This document shows, in pieces, positions 9,904-18,308 of a stretch of 34,790 nt of DNA. The DNA comes from Willaertia magna. Its lineage: Eukaryota; Heterolobosea; Eutetramitea; Acrasida; Naegleriidae. The position numbers and the translations under genes are program-made. The stretch lies in the NCBI GenBank assembly GCA_902984215.1, contig CADWAF010000243.1:1-34790 (forward strand), read 5' to 3'. The notes beneath the pieces were generated by a model, which was not told where the DNA came from, made no database searches, and saw nothing but the letters and a program-made list of their open reading frames with translations. The number at the start of each line of letters is the position of its first letter. Position 1 is the first letter of the stretch.

Positions 9904-10809
9904 ATGGAACAAGTGTTTGATAAGATTAAAAATACTCAACTCTATGAAAAATCCCATCAAAATGCTAATGTAGCTTATGAAAAGGGAAAATCACTTTTTG
10001 ACTGGGCTTATGCTTTGTTTTTATTCGCAATTGCAGAATTGAGTACTCTCTATCATATTCTTCTCCAACCAATCAAAGGTAAAACTCATAAAGAAAGATT
10101 AGATTCTTTCTATAATACTGTATCATCTTTGTATTATGACAAATTCCGTCAAAGATTATTGCACGGTAGAGAAAGAATGTTAGAATTGGCTTTGGAAAAA
10201 GCTCAAAAAACTACCAGTAATAAATTAGTTTGGGTTGATTTAGGAAGTGGAACTGGTAATAATATAGAATTTATGCAAAGATACTGTCAAGATGGTGACT
10301 TACGTAAAAACTTTTCTAAGATTTATCTTGTTGATCTTTCAAGTAATTTATGTAATGTTGCAAGAGAAAGAGTCAGAAACTTAAAATTGGAAGATTTAGT
10401 TGAAGTTGTTGAACATGATGCAACAACTTACTCTTTGCCTGAAAAAGCAAGAGCTGATTTGGTAACATTCTCTTATAGCTTAACAATGATACCTGATTGG
10501 TTTTCTGCAATTGAACAAGGTGCAAGATTGTTAAAGAAAGGAGGAATCATTTCTGTCGTTGATTTTTATGTTTCACGTAAATGGGCAAAGGAAGGTGAAG
10601 TACAACATAATTGGTTTGTAAGATGGTTCTGGAGAGCATACTTTGCATTCGACAATGTTTATTTAAGTGATGACCATTTACCTTACTTAGATGCACACTT
10701 CACAAGACAAGAATTACAAGAAAACATGGGAAGTATTCCATACATTACTTTCTTGACTTTAGGAAAATTAAAAACACCACATTATATTTATGTTGGTGCA
10801 AGAGCTTAA
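9904..10809 (+). CDS. SAM-dependent methyltransferase, BtaB-like (betaine lipid synthesis module)
   Basis: Intronless, 301 residues. The class I methyltransferase core is clear: motif I VDLGSGTGN at residues 111-119, the acidic strand LVDLS about 30 residues on, then DLVTFSYSLTMIPDW and LLKKGGIISVVDFYVSRKW. The C-terminal block HNWFVRWFWRAYFAFDNVYL followed by DHLPYLDAHF is the part that I associate with BtaB and with the matching domain of fused BTA1 enzymes, which trimethylate the amino group of the homoserine headgroup to make the betaine lipid DGTS. The partner 3-amino-3-carboxypropyl transferase (BtaA) is not in this window. Residues 33-57 are hydrophobic (WAYALFLFAIAELSTLYHI) and may give membrane association. 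It converges on the next gene with 16 bp between stops. Confidence 0.75.
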   Translation: MEQVFDKIKNTQLYEKSHQNANVAYEKGKSLFDWAYALFLFAIAELSTLYHILLQPIKGKTHKERLDSFYNTVSSLYYDKFRQRLLHGRERMLELALEKAQKTTSNKLVWVDLGSGTGNNIEFMQRYCQDGDLRKNFSKIYLVDLSSNLCNVARERVRNLKLEDLVEVVEHDATTYSLPEKARADLVTFSYSLTMIPDWFSAIEQGARLLKKGGIISVVDFYVSRKWAKEGEVQHNWFVRWFWRAYFAFDNVYLSDDHLPYLDAHFTRQELQENMGSIPYITFLTLGKLKTPHYIYVGARA

Positions 10810-10825
10810 TTATGTAAATAATAAA

Positions 10826-11650
10826 TTATATATTATTAATACAAACAACACTTTCTTTTCTTTGTATTCTTGTAGGTGTGGTGCCTGTTCTGGTGGCATT
10901 TGCCTTAGAACTCTTCTTTCTTCTTGCTGTCATTTCGCTGGTGTCTGTCACTACTGATGATTTAGAACTTTGGTTTTTTGTAAGTTTGTTTTGTGATCTG
11001 CTTTTCTTCTTAGTTAACTTTTGTTTTTTCTTTGGTTGAGAGCAAATGTATTCAGCCATCCTTATTTGAACACATCTTTTGCCAACAGCGATGGCTATCC
11101 CTATAGCACTCCCACTTATTACTTTATAACCAGCAAATACTAAATTCTTTGTTTTTAATGGTAGAATATCAGTTTCTTCAGTGGTAACTTCCATAGGTGG
11201 AAAATTCCTTCCCCTTAGACTAGAAACATCTACTACCATATTATCTACTTGAATAATCCTACAATCTGCTGGAACTATCTGTCCAGCCTTAAGTAAAACA
11301 ACATCTCCATATACTACATCTCTAGTATCAATTTCCTTCACTTCTCCTTGTCTTCTCACTGTTGCCTTCTCCGGAAGAATATCTAAGAATTTAATAAGTA
11401 AACTTTCTTCAAGGGTTAGTCTAGTTCTAAGGCAAAAACAAAAAGATACTTGTTCCGGTCTTTCTATATAATTTGATGCTCCTTCTTTTGTTAATAATTC
11501 AATTTGTTTTGTTTTTATTCCAAAGCTTTGATCTAAATTATTTAAATCAATATTACTATGAGGAAAATAAGTTTTTGATAATACGTCTAATGAATACGTA
11601 TGTTCTTGTATATCAACAAACAAATACAACTGTTCCTTAATCTTCAACAT
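10826..11650 (-). CDS. Soluble P-type ATPase-derived protein: N-domain plus actuator domain only
   Basis: Single frame of 274 residues. Residues about 15-70 (EHTYSLDVLSKTYF, then LTKEGASNYIERPEQVSF) match the cytoplasmic N-terminus of Na,K/H,K-type (type II) P-type ATPases. Residues about 78-195 match the actuator (A) domain: KFLDILPEKATVRRQGEV, VVYGDVVLLKAGQIVPADCR, VDVSSL, TKNLVFAGYKVISGSA. The membrane hairpin M1-M2 that normally lies between these parts is absent. The dephosphorylation loop TGES is replaced by R146-G-R-N149. Nothing follows from M3 or the P and N domains; instead the protein ends in a Lys/Ser/Thr-rich basic tail (about 205-274, PKKKQKLTKKKSRSQ). A pump function is excluded. 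A nuclear or regulatory role is conjecture. No room exists downstream: the next stop codon is 16 bp away. Confidence 0.8.
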   Translation of the reverse strand: MLKIKEQLYLFVDIQEHTYSLDVLSKTYFPHSNIDLNNLDQSFGIKTKQIELLTKEGASNYIERPEQVSFCFCLRTRLTLEESLLIKFLDILPEKATVRRQGEVKEIDTRDVVYGDVVLLKAGQIVPADCRIIQVDNMVVDVSSLRGRNFPPMEVTTEETDILPLKTKNLVFAGYKVISGSAIGIAIAVGKRCVQIRMAEYICSQPKKKQKLTKKKSRSQNKLTKNQSSKSSVVTDTSEMTARRKKSSKANATRTGTTPTRIQRKESVVCINNI

Positions 11651-11769
11651 TTCTAATTTATTTCGTTTATTGAATACGTGGTTGGTATTTTGATTTTTTT
11701 ATTTTGACAGTTGTGTGTTTACAGTAATCAGTTATTCCCTTAATAGTTGTTCCACCGTAGATCTAAAAT

Positions 11770-12714
11770 TTATTGTGATGGATTTAAAAATTGTTTTGTC
11801 AATGGATGACTTTTTCTAAGTAAGACATGTAAAGATTTCTTTTGATAAAAATCTAATCCAAATGTTTCCATATTATCAATTATATCATCTAATAAATAAG
11901 CTCTTTCTACACAATGACTTATACCTAAATAATTAATATGATTAAAATGTACATGAAATCTATAAAACGATGGTAAATAATGAACATAAATTCTTAATTT
12001 CTCTTTAGGTACTCCAAATATCTTTTCAATTTCTTTACTTCCTCTATCTCTAATATTTTTTAATAAAAGTAAATGTCTTTCATTACATAAATCTCTTAAT
12101 GATCTAATTTTTGAATCAAATGTAAATGCTAAACAATATAATTGATTTATATCAGTTTTATCAAATTTTAAATCAGGATGTAACATAAATCTTAAATCTT
12201 CATCAGATTCTGTATCTTCATAAATTAAATGTTCAACTTCACTTTTCTTACTTAATAAATTATCAATCCATAGATTTTCAATTTCTGGAATATTCTCAAT
12301 ATATTGTAAAGTTATATTTTTATACATTTCGTATGTTTCTATAAATAGAAATGACTCTTCAATTGAATATTTAATAATATCCTTTTCATTTGCTGGCCAA
12401 ACAACTGTTGTTTTCAATAAATTAAAATCTAAATTATTTTCTCTACAAGATATATTCATTGTATAATATTTATCATTTGTGATTACTTTTTGTGTTCCAA
12501 TTCCATTTGGAATATTTAAAAATTTAATCCAATCATTAATGTTATCCAATGTAAAATTATTCTTTTCAATTATTAAAATAGCATCATTCTCTTTTATTTT
12601 ACCTAATAGAAATATTAATTTTTGTTGACTATTATATCCCAATAAACGAATAAATTGAAAATCAGTAGATAAATCAAATGGTAAGCAAATTGTCCCAGTA
12701 ATTATCGTCTCCAT
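11770..12714 (-). CDS. DCPS: Scavenger mRNA decapping enzyme DcpS (HIT superfamily)
   Basis: Hydrolyses the m7GpppN cap left after 3'-to-5' mRNA decay. 314 residues, near the usual 337. The N-terminal swapped domain is weakly conserved; the C-terminal half follows the family closely: KYSIEESFLFIETYEMY, NITLQYIENIP, LLSKKSEVEHLIYED, HPDLKFD, IRSLRDL, then the HIT region LRIYVHYLPSFYRFHVHF and CVERAYLLDDIIDNME. The catalytic central His is H254 and the third His is H256. The first position of the His triad is R252, where the animal enzyme has His. Intronless. It lies 119 bp upstream of the ATPase-derived gene on the same strand and is divergent from the PUB-TPR gene (214 bp). Confidence 0.92.
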   Translation of the reverse strand: METIITGTICLPFDLSTDFQFIRLLGYNSQQKLIFLLGKIKENDAILIIEKNNFTLDNINDWIKFLNIPNGIGTQKVITNDKYYTMNISCRENNLDFNLLKTTVVWPANEKDIIKYSIEESFLFIETYEMYKNITLQYIENIPEIENLWIDNLLSKKSEVEHLIYEDTESDEDLRFMLHPDLKFDKTDINQLYCLAFTFDSKIRSLRDLCNERHLLLLKNIRDRGSKEIEKIFGVPKEKLRIYVHYLPSFYRFHVHFNHINYLGISHCVERAYLLDDIIDNMETFGLDFYQKKSLHVLLRKSHPLTKQFLNPSQ

Positions 12715-12928
12715 TTTTTACTTTCATTCCGATAGACAAGATGTTGTTTCTTTGATAAAAAAAATATAGAAAAGATGGAGAGTGTCTTGTCATTTGTTGA
12801 AAATAAAGTAAGTGTGCTTTTTAAGAAATTGAGAAAATAGAAATTTAGAATTTAAGATTCATCAAACATTTAAATTATATCCTTCATTATTACAACATTC
12901 CGATACTTTAATTTTACTTAAAAATATA

Positions 12929-13975
12929 ATGTCAAATATTATTAAAAATTATTCAAATGAAAATATTCGTAAAATTAAATTGTCAAATCAAAAATTTAAT
13001 GAAAAAATAGTTCAAGTTGAAGGTGCATTTGAAATATTAAGGCATGTTGGATTTAGAACTGATGGAGAGTTTATTTATTTACCTAATGAAATAAAATTAC
13101 AAATCTTAGATGTTGGAATTACAATTATTGAAGGATATGTAAGTATTTCTATAATTTATTTAATATTTATTAAATTAATTAAGGAACAAGGAAAGTTTAT
13201 AGTTTCAAAAGAGAATGTGACAAAAGATAACACTGAAAATACAATTCAGTCAACTGTTAAATTAACAAATTTAATTAAAGCCTCTGAAGAAATGAAAATA
13301 AATGATAAAGATATTAATAATAGATTAAATTATGCAAAAGCAATAGAAGAAATGAAACAATTTGAATCTTATGATAAAGTAATTGATTTATTAAATGAAA
13401 GTTTATTAACAATTGAAAATAATGATTTAATTAAGAAATATAATTTATTATATCGTATTGCTTCAATTCAATATACACAACAAAATTTTATAGAATCTAT
13501 AAAAACAATTCAAAAATGTCAAGAAATAATAGAAAATAATGAAAAACTATTTACAGAACAAGATATTAGTGAATTTCATCATTTATATGCTTGTATTTTA
13601 GTTGGTTGTAAAAAACCATTAGAAGGAGCCTTAGAATTTGATAAATCATTAAAATATACTTCTTCAACAACTTATAAAAATACATTACGTCAAAAATGTA
13701 ACACTCTTACAACATTTTATTTTGAATTGTATTGTAATGAACCAACAGATGATAATTACAATACAAGTATTAAAGAATTATTAAATATATTAGAAAATGT
13801 TTGGAATAATCATGAACATGCATTACTATGTTTAGCAATGATTTATCAAAAACATGGAGAAATTGAGAAATCAATTCATTATTATAGAAAATTAGTTGAA
13901 GAATGTCCAGATTCAGCAGAAGATGGAATTATGCAAGCAAAAGATTATGCTAAAAGATTATTATCAACATTATAA
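12929..13975 (+). CDS. PUB-domain and TPR-repeat protein
   Basis: The N-terminus (residues about 6-75) matches a PUB/PUG domain: NIRKIKLSNQKFNEKIVQVEG, then AFEILRHVGF and a LPNE turn. PUB domains bind the C-terminal tail of p97/VCP, so a role in ubiquitin-linked p97 work is plausible. The C-terminal two thirds are TPR-like helices (YNLLYRIASIQYTQQNFIESI, ALLCLAMIYQKHGEIEKSIHYY). The frame is open over 348 codons, but bases 13139-13183 look like a 45-nt intron (GTAAGT...TTAAG) without a stop that splits the end of the PUB domain; removing it gives IIEGY joined to EQGKF and 333 residues. Its stop codon is 4 bp from the spliced stop of COMMD7 on the other strand. Confidence 0.8.
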   Translation: MSNIIKNYSNENIRKIKLSNQKFNEKIVQVEGAFEILRHVGFRTDGEFIYLPNEIKLQILDVGITIIEGYVSISIIYLIFIKLIKEQGKFIVSKENVTKDNTENTIQSTVKLTNLIKASEEMKINDKDINNRLNYAKAIEEMKQFESYDKVIDLLNESLLTIENNDLIKKYNLLYRIASIQYTQQNFIESIKTIQKCQEIIENNEKLFTEQDISEFHHLYACILVGCKKPLEGALEFDKSLKYTSSTTYKNTLRQKCNTLTTFYFELYCNEPTDDNYNTSIKELLNILENVWNNHEHALLCLAMIYQKHGEIEKSIHYYRKLVEECPDSAEDGIMQAKDYAKRLLSTL

Positions 13976-13979
13976 TTTA

Positions 13980-14637
13980 TTATTGTTGAGCAAAGAAATC
14001 AAGACTATATAATAATAAGAATTACAATAATAAGAAAATAAACTTACGTTGTTTGAGCCTTTTCCATTTCGTGTAAAAAATCATAAAATTGTTGTAAAGT
14101 CATCTCTAAAAATACATCTTTTTTTAATCCACCTTCATCAATAGTTAACCTTAATTGTAAGAAAGTAGTACCAACTTCATTTAATTCACTACTTGATGCT
14201 GTGACACCAAATCTCCAATCCATATCAATTAAAGGATTGATCGTTAAATTTTGTGAAAATACTCCTCTACTAATTGCAACAAAATACTTTTTCCAAAGTT
14301 GAGAAATAATTTGAGATTTATCTTCACTTAAACCGAGATTTGTACAATCTTGTTCAATTAAATCTACTTTTAAATTTTTACCAATAGCTGCTTGAAGAAA
14401 GACTGTTAAAGATCTAATTAAATTAGCTAATTTATGAACAGAAATATTACAATTTTGTGATAATGGTGTTAATGCTTCTAATAATTGTTGTACAGTTGTT
14501 AATTCAGATTCACCAGAAATCAATCGGATACTAGCAATTGCTAAGTTTTTAAAAACATCAAGTGGTGCCTCTTCCAATGCCGAAAAATCACTTAATAATT
14601 GTTGTGGAGGTTCCTTGTCTATAAAATGATAACGCAT
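13980..14637 (-). CDS. COMMD7: COMM domain-containing protein 7
   Basis: Subunit of the Commander assembly (COMMD ring with CCDC22/CCDC93), which with Retriever recycles endosomal membrane proteins. Two exons: 14637-14048 and 14004-13980, joined over a 43-nt GTAAGT...ATAG intron, giving 204 residues (human COMMD7 is 200). The COMM domain is near-identical in pattern to COMMD7: INPLIDMDWRFGVTASSSEL, EVGTTFLQLRL, then MTLQQFYDFLHEMEKAQTT. The short second exon adds LDFFAQQ, which aligns with the family's final SMECF; without splicing the protein would end at TT. It lies 60 bp downstream of CHMP4 on the same strand and meets the PUB-TPR gene tail to tail with a 4-bp gap. Confidence 0.93.
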
Positions 14638-14697
14638 TTTTATTTTACAAAATTAATGGAGTTTGATTTTTTTACATGAAACAAGCATTATACTAAC

Positions 14698-15375
14698 TTA
14701 ACCATTCAATTCAGCCTCTAATTGTGCTAGCTCATCCTCTTCTTCCGATCTAGGTTTAGCCTTAACTTTTGTTGCGGTTCCTGTTGTTTTGATAGGTCCT
14801 TTAGGTACTTTTGTACCTTGCATACCTAACATTTGTTTATCAAATTCTTCTTGTTCTAACAAATCTAATTCATCTTCTAACTCTCCTTCATCAATAACTG
14901 TTCCTGATCCAATATCTTGAGCAAGAGCGTCTCCCAATTCATTGGCTGTTGCCATTGTCTCTTGAATATCTTCCATAATATCTTCAACTTTATCAATTCC
15001 TCCAGTCTCTTTGAAAACTTGTTTTAATGTCTTTGAAGCAATTTGTTGAGACTTTAATGTCTCTACATCTGTAGCTGCATTTTCTAAAGTTAATTTCATT
15101 TGTTCATTATTCATAATTTGTTGTTGTAGTCTTTGTGCTTGTGTTTCATATTGTTTTTTACGTTTTAAACAAGCCAATGCGCTCTTTTTATCTCCTTTTC
15201 CCAGAAAATCTTTTGCTTTTTGTTGTTCTTGTTCCATCTTCTTTTCTAATAGTTTTTGTCTTTTCTCTAATAATTGAATAGTTTGATCCATCTTTTCAAT
15301 AGATTTATTAGTTTGATCTTCGGTTTTTTTAGAAACAGAAACATCTTTCTTTTTCTTTCCTCCAAATAACCACAT
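14698..15375 (-). CDS. CHMP4: ESCRT-III core subunit CHMP4 / Snf7 (Vps32)
   Basis: Polymerising core subunit of ESCRT-III, acting in membrane scission at endosomes, cytokinesis and repair. Intronless, 225 residues, the family's usual size. It begins with the typical MWLFGGKKKK. A basic coiled alpha1-alpha2 hairpin (residues 20-95, LEKRQKLLEKKMEQEQQKAK, ALACLKRKKQYE) follows. The middle has KVEDIMEDIQETM, and an acidic stretch ELEDELDLLEQEEFDKQ comes before the C-terminus. The final helix EEEDELAQLEAELNG resembles the MIM1-type tail of Snf7 that engages Vps4. The start ATG is at 15373-15375. Divergent from the IQCC-like gene with 288 bp between starts. Confidence 0.95.
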   Translation of the reverse strand: MWLFGGKKKKDVSVSKKTEDQTNKSIEKMDQTIQLLEKRQKLLEKKMEQEQQKAKDFLGKGDKKSALACLKRKKQYETQAQRLQQQIMNNEQMKLTLENAATDVETLKSQQIASKTLKQVFKETGGIDKVEDIMEDIQETMATANELGDALAQDIGSGTVIDEGELEDELDLLEQEEFDKQMLGMQGTKVPKGPIKTTGTATKVKAKPRSEEEDELAQLEAELNG

Positions 15376-15663
15376 TATGTATTAGATTAATTGTTTTTAT
15401 GTACAAATTATTGAGTTAGAATAAATTAAATTCAATCCAAGCGATTGGCTTTGAGATATTTTTTTAAATTTAGCTCTAAGGTTCGTCTTCTCTTCTGTTC
15501 TCCTTTTTGCGCATTTTAGATGAAGGTCTGTAGATAAGCCATTAATTACTAGTTAGAAAGGAGGTTACCAACTATTTCCTTAGGCTTATTCATCTTCAAA
15601 ACATTTTCGAATTGTTCAGTTCTTCTTTGTTCAACAATACAGATACCTTCATACATTTTAAAA

Positions 15664-16776
15664 ATGAATTCAAATGAATTGGGAAACATTTTGTTCAAAT
15701 CCGCAACTAAAATACAGGTAAGTGAAGAAGATAATGATTTATTTTGTAACTAAAAGTAGTCCGTGTGGAGAGGATATAGAGTTAGAAAATATATTTTCGA
15801 ACAAACAATGAAAGAATTTGATCAAATTGTTTACGAAATTGAAGGAAATAATATTGCAGAAATTGAATGGAATTTTTCTGCAACACACCATCTTCCTATA
15901 CCCTTAATTAAAAATTCAAAATTGGATAATGAAAATTATGAATTAGAAAGTATTATTGAAAGCCTTAAACAAAAACAAGAAAATAAAACAAAATCAAATG
16001 ATAACGACAAATCAAAAACAAGTGTTATAGAAAATTGCAGTCAACCTCCTCTGTTATCTTGGGAGGAGACTAATGAAAGTAAAGAAATAAGTTTATTAGG
16101 GGATGATGACTCTTCTTATTGCCCATCAGAACTATCAAATAGTTTAACTAATGATTGTATAGAAACCGTAACAGAAGAAAAGGAAGAGATTAATCCCATT
16201 AAGGTAATGACTACACAAGAAGTACAAACAGAAGAATTACAAAATGAAGTAATTACTGCTGAAGAAAGAGTTATAGAAAAAAAAGAAATTGAAATTCAGA
16301 CAGAGGAATTAGAATTATCAACAAAAGAATGTAATACTTCAATAATAATTCAAGAGAAATCTCCGCCTAAGATTATTTCTAAAAAACTACCAATTAATTT
16401 ATTGACATCAGTTGATAGTAATTTATTTAGAAAATCAAATAGTGAAAGTGACTTAGCATTAGAAGTATTAGATACTCTTAAGAGTTTTGAATTTGACAAT
16501 GGTATTCCTCGTAATGAAAATAATCAAAATTATTACCAAAAGGTTGAAACATTAGATGGATTAGTACATTCAAGTTTATTAATAAGCACTAAGGAAAATA
16601 CTTTAGACAAAGAAAAAGAGATAGAAATACTAAGATTTGAACTTGCCTTAATAGAAGAAGCGTACATGAAAAGAAAAAGAGTAAGTAACACCCCTGTTAT
16701 TATTATTGCTAATTTCTAAATATTTCCTTTCACATCAATATTTAAACAATAGTTTTTAATTGATTCTTTACAATAG
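15664..16776 (+). CDS. IQCC: IQ motif protein, IQCC-like
   Basis: Three exons: 15664-15717, 15760-16680 and 16753-16776 (introns 42 and 72 nt), 332 residues. The first intron cuts the IQ motif: exon 1 ends ATKIQ and exon 2 continues SVWRGYRVRKYIF, restoring a complete calmodulin-binding IQxxxRGxxxR pattern. The following FDQIVYEIEGNNIAEIEW matches the sequence after the IQ motif in animal IQCC. The middle is Glu/Ser-rich and disordered. The end, LRFELALIEEAYMKRKRFLIDSLQ, is a short helix also seen in IQCC; the last eight codons come from the third exon, and without that splice the tail would be SNTPVIIIANF. The function of IQCC is poorly known. The next gene starts 25 bp after the stop. Confidence 0.8.
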
Positions 16777-16801
16777 CCTTTTAATTAAGCTTTAAGAAAA
16801 A

Positions 16802-17314
16802 ATGCCAAGAGAAAATAGAAGCAATTTTCAAAATTACAGAAGCGTCCCATATAATAACAATAGAAATCAAAACAACAATAATAACAATCAAAAGAAACAA
16901 CAACAAATTGTTCTTTGTGCTGATGAATTTTTAAATGAAAATTGGAAGAAATTACCTTCTAAAACGCCTATTAAATTATTAGAAACTTTAGATCGTACAG
17001 ATAGCATTGTTGGCGTTGATTGTTATGAAAATAATAATATTGTTGTTTGCACTGAAAGGTATTTATATTTGATAGATATTACATCGACAAACATAAATCT
17101 TAAGAATGTACCTTCAAGAGAAGTGTTAAAAGCTGTTGCTGTAAAGTAAGTATTATTAATTATTTCAATATTAATACTTTTAAGAGTGTACAATAAACAA
17201 ATATTCATATTACAAAAAAATTATTTATTAATATTTGAGGTACAGGGAAATAATTTTGTCGATATTGCACAAATTACATTAAATTTATACTTTACATTTT
17301 CATTCCAATCATAA
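16802..17314 (+). CDS. Asn/Gln-rich hypothetical protein with propeller-like strands
   Basis: Exon 1 is 16802-17145, encoding 114 codons plus two bases. It starts with an Asn/Gln low-complexity stretch (residues 18-35) and continues with NNIVVCTERYLYLIDI. The frame then meets GTAAGT and would stop at once (TAA 17147-17149, 115 residues). Splicing a 39-nt intron (17146-17184, ending TTTTAAG) continues the frame to 17314: KVYNKQIFILQKNYLLIFEVQGNN, which has the same strand rhythm as the exon 1 segment, like two blades of a beta-propeller. I therefore favour the 157-residue form. It would overlap the last 94 bp of the DNAJC17-like gene on the opposite strand. Family unknown. Confidence 0.5.
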
Positions 17315-18015
17315 TTTATTGAATCCTTAGCACTTTCTACTGTATGAAAAGATATTAAGGCTTTCCTCTTCTCTTCTTTAAATACAATTACATCTATACT
17401 TCCAAATAATCTACTAAATAATGTTTTTAATAGTTTTTCATTCATATCTTTTTGATCTCTTTTCCATTTAACAATTACTTGATTATTTAAAGACGATAAT
17501 GATGAAGAGGGTAGAGTAGAATTTATTTTATTATTAATTCTTTGTTTTCTATCTAATTGTACTTTAAATAAAGCATCATATCCTCCACTCTCTTTTAATT
17601 TAGATGCTAATTCTTTATTTGAAAATATATCGTTATTATTTTGTTGTTTATATTTTGCAATTTCTTCTCTTGCCTCTAAACTTTCACGTAGTTTTTTAGT
17701 CTTTTCATCCATTTCATTCTTTTGTTTTTCTTTAAATAATTTTTGTTTTAATAATTGATCATATTTCTCTTTTAATTCTGGATCTTGTAATATTGTATTT
17801 GCTTCTGTTATTTTTGTAAAGATATCTTCATATTCTTTACGCAATTCTTCATTTTGATTACATTTATCGGGATGATATTGTCTTGCTTTTTCTCTATAAG
17901 CTTTTTGTATTGTTTTAGTTGTGGCTTCTTCCCAATTATCAATTCCTAATGTTTCATAATATTTTCCATTCGGATCTACTTTGGGTTTGGAAGCATCTTG
18001 CGTTGTTGATGACAT
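17221..18015 (-). CDS. DNAJC17: J-domain and RRM protein, DNAJC17-like
   Basis: 264 residues, no intron. The J domain (residues about 17-90) starts KYYETLGI, carries the essential HPD in RQYHPDKCNQ, and ends LQDPELKEKYDQLL; it stimulates Hsp70 ATPase. A charged coiled stretch follows (90-130). A degenerate RRM-like domain ends the protein (about 180-260: QVIVKWKR, LLKTLFSRLFGSIDVIVFKEE, KALISFHTVESAKDSI). This J + coil + RRM order is that of DNAJC17/Cwf23, which act with the spliceosome. ATG at 18013-18015. Divergent from the glycosidase (293 bp). Its C-terminal 31 codons may lie opposite the second exon of the Asn-rich gene. Confidence 0.87.
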   Translation of the reverse strand: MSSTTQDASKPKVDPNGKYYETLGIDNWEEATTKTIQKAYREKARQYHPDKCNQNEELRKEYEDIFTKITEANTILQDPELKEKYDQLLKQKLFKEKQKNEMDEKTKKLRESLEAREEIAKYKQQNNNDIFSNKELASKLKESGGYDALFKVQLDRKQRINNKINSTLPSSSLSSLNNQVIVKWKRDQKDMNEKLLKTLFSRLFGSIDVIVFKEEKRKALISFHTVESAKDSINYDWNENVKYKFNVICAISTKLFPCTSNINK

Positions 18016-18308
18016 TTTTTAAAATTTATTTTTGTTAACTACAGGTTCAAAGAGATTTCTTTAAATACATTTGTAACGAAATTAATGTTTAACTCAACCA
18101 ATTCAATTATAATTTCTTTTTTTATAATATTTGTATAATTCTTATCCCCAATACCTAAAAACAATAGAAACAACTGTAGATTTGTTAAACTCCTAGGCAC
18201 AAAATATCTAAAGTTGTAAACTGAATGTCAAAGATGATGGTTATCATAATAGAACAGTGAAAAGATCTTTTAAAGACCATTCCGCTCCTAATTATCACAT
18301 TAAAAAAA

